A DNA stretch of 64,000 nt from Phenylobacterium koreense. Lineage in GTDB: Bacteria > Pseudomonadota > Alphaproteobacteria > Caulobacterales > Caulobacteraceae. Positions within the stretch are counted from its first letter, which is position 1; each line of letters begins with the position of its first letter. The notes below the pieces were generated by a model. It had not been told where the DNA came from. It searched no databases and worked only from the letters and a program-made list of their open reading frames with translations. The DNA lies in assembly GCF_040545335.1 (NCBI RefSeq), contig NZ_JBEPLU010000001.1, positions 2,232,001-2,296,000 on the forward strand, in the 5' to 3' direction. Both the position numbers and the translations under genes were made by a program. This document shows positions 61,467-64,000 of this stretch, in pieces.

Positions 61467-64000
61467 TGGCGCGCTCCCGATCGAAACTGCTCCAAGCTGA
61501 GCGTGTTTGTGCCGACGTCGCCCAGGCGGCGACCCGGATGGTATGGATCGGCGAGGGAGGCGCGCGCAACGATCAGATGGAGCGGTCGCGCGAGTTCAAA
61601 CACGTGCGCCGGCGCCGCTTGCTCCGACAGGATGCTGAGGCGGAGTAGGGGCGTGTTGGTCGGGCTTCGCGCTTCGTCCTCCAGCGTCTCCAGCAGGACG
61701 ATGCCGCTGCTCGATCTCTTGTGCAGCTGATTTAGCGTCGGGGATGCCGTCCGCAATCGACGCGACACGGCGACCTCGCTGAAGTTGAACGCGGCGACCG
61801 CGTCGGCCGCGACGGAGAGGGCTGTCCCATCGTCCCACGCCTCCGGCAGGGTCAAGACGATCGGGGCCGCAAGCGAAAGGTGGGGAAACCGAGCCGTCCA
61901 AGCTGACAGATCTTGGGGCACGATCCTGTCGATCCCCGTCACGGCCGGCTGGGAATATTCCGTGCTCGCGCCACCATCTCGACGGTGAACAGGGCAACCG
62001 CCGCACGCTCGCGACACGATCATCGCGCGGCCCGGCTCGTAGCTCTGATAAAGTCCGTGAAGCAGTTCTCCGACTTCATAGCTGCCCGTGATCAGCGACT
62101 TCAGCAGGCGGCTGTTTTCCTCAGCCGCGACGAAAGCGCGCGACCGCTCAGCCGAAATCACCTTGGAGAACGCGTCGTTGTCGGAATGACCCCCAAAATT
62201 CACGTCGACAACACATTGGGTGTAGTACGTCGACCAGAACTCTTCGGCGCGCTGATCGAACGCTTCCTCAGTTTCCTCTGGGCTTTGCTCTAGGGTTGGC
62301 GGCGCCTCCGCATCGAGGTCCAAGAGGCCGGCCCTGGCCATCATGATCAGGGTCCGCATATTCCATGCCTGATTGTAATCGGTTTGCCGGCGCAGTTTTG
62401 GCGGCACGGTCGCTATATCGAGGCGAAAGCGGCGCCCCAGCGCGTCCAATTGCGTCGCGCCGCTGTACATGGCCTTCCATCGATCGAACGCCAGTTCATC
62501 GCTGATAAGCGATGGCGAGGCGATGGCTTCGGCGACATCGACGTCCGCGGCTCCATACACCAGGAGCGAGCCGGCTGGCGCGCCGTCGCGACCGCCTCGG
62601 CCGACCTCCTGGTAGAATCGGTCGACGGTTTCAGGGACGGCGGCGTGTATGACCGCTCGCACGTCGCTTTTGTCGATGCCGACCCCGAACGCTGACGTCG
62701 CGACGATGACGTCGATCCGATCTTCGGACCAGTCCGCGATGATCTTGAGTCTTTGGCTGTCCGGCGTTTCGCCGTGGAAGATGGCCACACGCTCGAACCC
62801 CGCCGCCTGAAGGCGCGCGCCCCAGGATCGAGCGTCATCCCGCTTGGTGACATATAGAATAACCGGGCGAGGCGCATGACGGATCGCCTCGAGGATCTTC
62901 GCATCCTTCGCCGCGACATCGTTGTCCTGGTGGATCCAGTACTGTGGCTCTGGGCGTAGATGGACGGCAGCTGTCAGTTGCACGCCCGGGCCAAAGAGGG
63001 TGTCGAAGGTCGCGATGGCCTCGGGCGTCAGCGTGGCGGACATCAAGATTGTCCGAAAGGGCTGGTGGCGGCACGCCCGTAGTAACCCGCGCCTGACCCC
63101 TGCAATCATCTGGAAGGCGGGGCGGAACGCGTCCCCCCACTGGCTCAGCAGGTGGGCTTCGTCCACGATGAGGTAGTCCAACAGTCCAGATCGAGCGGCG
63201 TCGTACAAGGACGGGAGTAGGGTGCCGATGACCGCTTCCGGCGAGCAGAAGAGGACGCCTTGGCGCCCTTGCCGCACGGCCGTCTTGATGGCGACTTTTT
63301 CCTCGACGGTGAGACCTGCGTGCCAGGCGAGATGAAGTTCGCCTGCGCCGTTGCGGCTTCGTCCGGCCAAACGCTCCGACATCTGACGCGCCTGATCCAG
63401 GGCCAGGGCGGTGGTCGGTACGATGCACACGGTCAATCCGCCTTCGAGGCCTTTGACCAAGACAGGTGCCTGGGCGACGAAACTTTTCCCTGAGCCGGTC
63501 GGAAGACACACGACAAGGGTGTCTCCGGGGCGCATCAGGAAGGCGCTGCGGACCGCTTCGCGTTGGCCCGGCGAAACGTAGGTGTCGAATCCACTGGGTT
63601 GGGCCAAAAACGGATCGATGGCTGTCGTCCAATCCTGGCGAACCGGCCGTTGCCCGAAGGCGTCGTCGAAGACCGGCGTGTCAGTAGAGGCGAGCCACGC
63701 TGGCGCCCAGGGAAGGGCCTCAATCAGGCAGGTTCGGCCGGCCGGACTATGAGCGCTGACGCCATAGTGGGCCCACTCCCTTTGGTCAGGCCACTGACCG
63801 CCATACGGGACACGAAACTGCGCCGTCGTCGCTGTCCTCAACGACTCACGCCGCAGGATGTGTTTCAGCAAGGGAGCCAGGTCGGCGATCGGCAATACCG
63901 ACTGATGGCTCATCGTGCTCAGGACCTGGCGCGCCCTTTCAAACAGGCCGTCGATCCCAACGGCTGGCGCCGGCTGCTCGGGCCAGTTCGCAAGGAACTC
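61463..64000 (-). CDS. dpdF: Dpd system RecQ-like helicase DpdF (5' end beyond the window)
   Basis: RecQ-type superfamily 2 helicase: Walker A LPTGSGKSF, DEAH box (YLIVDEAHLLSQWGDAFRPA, the SQWG continuation being RecQ-like), SATLTPEAI, FGVGIDKSDVR and motif VI GRGGRDG. A late CGGCPVH may bind zinc. An ATG at 63913 would give 816 residues, but the frame stays open from there to base 64000 and reads like protein (FLANWPEQPAPAVGIDGLFE), with no good ribosome binding site at 63913, so the true start is probably outside the window. It is the first visible gene of the operon, overlapping dpdG. The helicase is part of the restriction half of Dpd. Confidence 0.85.
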   Translation of the reverse strand, partial: EFLANWPEQPAPAVGIDGLFERARQVLSTMSHQSVLPIADLAPLLKHILRRESLRTATTAQFRVPYGGQWPDQREWAHYGVSAHSPAGRTCLIEALPWAPAWLASTDTPVFDDAFGQRPVRQDWTTAIDPFLAQPSGFDTYVSPGQREAVRSAFLMRPGDTLVVCLPTGSGKSFVAQAPVLVKGLEGGLTVCIVPTTALALDQARQMSERLAGRSRNGAGELHLAWHAGLTVEEKVAIKTAVRQGRQGVLFCSPEAVIGTLLPSLYDAARSGLLDYLIVDEAHLLSQWGDAFRPAFQMIAGVRRGLLRACRHQPFRTILMSATLTPEAIATFDTLFGPGVQLTAAVHLRPEPQYWIHQDNDVAAKDAKILEAIRHAPRPVILYVTKRDDARSWGARLQAAGFERVAIFHGETPDSQRLKIIADWSEDRIDVIVATSAFGVGIDKSDVRAVIHAAVPETVDRFYQEVGRGGRDGAPAGSLLVYGAADVDVAEAIASPSLISDELAFDRWKAMYSGATQLDALGRRFRLDIATVPPKLRRQTDYNQAWNMRTLIMMARAGLLDLDAEAPPTLEQSPEETEEAFDQRAEEFWSTYYTQCVVDVNFGGHSDNDAFSKVISAERSRAFVAAEENSRLLKSLITGSYEVGELLHGLYQSYEPGRAMIVSRACGGCPVHRRDGGASTEYSQPAVTGIDRIVPQDLSAWTARFPHLSLAAPIVLTLPEAWDDGTALSVAADAVAAFNFSEVAVSRRLRTASPTLNQLHKRSSSGIVLLETLEDEARSPTNTPLLRLSILSEQAAPAHVFELARPLHLIVARASLADPYHPGRRLGDVGTNTLSLEQFRSGARQ

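Overview
The window is high-GC alphaproteobacterial chromosome, probably from the Caulobacteraceae (Caulobacter/Phenylobacterium type). The grounds are a phoR-pstC-pstA-pstB-phoU-phoB block without pstS, a type I secretion pair of the RsaD/RsaE kind next to a large RTX surface protein, an ECF sigma/anti-sigma pair, and frequent TTG/GTG starts. This is inferred from gene content; no 16S gene is present.

Layout. (1) 1-4.7 kb: a cut GHMP sugar kinase, then a small operon of a family 2 glycosyltransferase, an EamA/SMR-type membrane protein, a polytopic membrane protein and a lipoprotein, meeting a convergent DUF389 membrane protein. (2) 4.8-8.2 kb: a GPH-type MFS transporter, two very short ORFs, and a ferric-reductase-like flavohaem membrane protein. 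(3) 8.2-13.6 kb: a minus-strand surface-glycan operon (sulfotransferase-like protein, a GT2+WbsX giant with seven ~38-residue repeats, a GT4 glycosyltransferase). (4) 13.7-19.2 kb: an outer-membrane-like protein, a heptad-rich Ala/Thr protein, an exported S8 protease divergent from an ECF sigma/anti-sigma pair, and a baeRF-type protein. (5) 19.3-24.9 kb: two more glycosyltransferases, a repeat protein without a catalytic domain, a VOC protein and a DUF6270 protein. (6) 25-30.3 kb: type I secretion ABC protein and membrane-fusion protein followed by an RTX protein with a strong terminator. (7) 30.5-39.7 kb: a sulfotransferase, a tightly overlapped CDP-sugar operon (methyltransferase, rfbF, rfbG, C-methyltransferase, rfbC-like epimerase, acyltransferase, reductase), a TPR/OGT-like glycosyltransferase and a SemiSWEET. 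(8) 39.8-48.6 kb: a sulfate-type binding protein, the complete Pho regulatory and Pst transport operon with two candidate Pho boxes, and a PfkB kinase. (9) 48.8-64 kb: tRNA-Gly(CCC), a gene-poor 475-base gap, then a seven-gene minus-strand operon with overlapping stop/start codons that I identify as the restriction half of the Dpd system (7-deazaguanine DNA modification), in the order dpdF-G-H-I-J-K-D.

How the parts fit. Regions 3 and 5-7 look like one cell-surface programme: an RTX (S-layer-like) protein, its secretion pump, and enzymes that make and attach unusual, possibly methylated and sulfated sugars. In Caulobacter the S-layer protein is secreted by RsaD/RsaE and anchored on lipopolysaccharide, so this clustering makes functional sense. 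Region 8 is the phosphate-starvation module. Region 9 is a defence island beside a tRNA gene; its modification genes (dpdA, B, C), dpdE and preQ0 synthesis genes are not in the window and would be expected to the right of base 64000. The dpd operon is the most interesting content here, although the system itself has been described in other bacteria.
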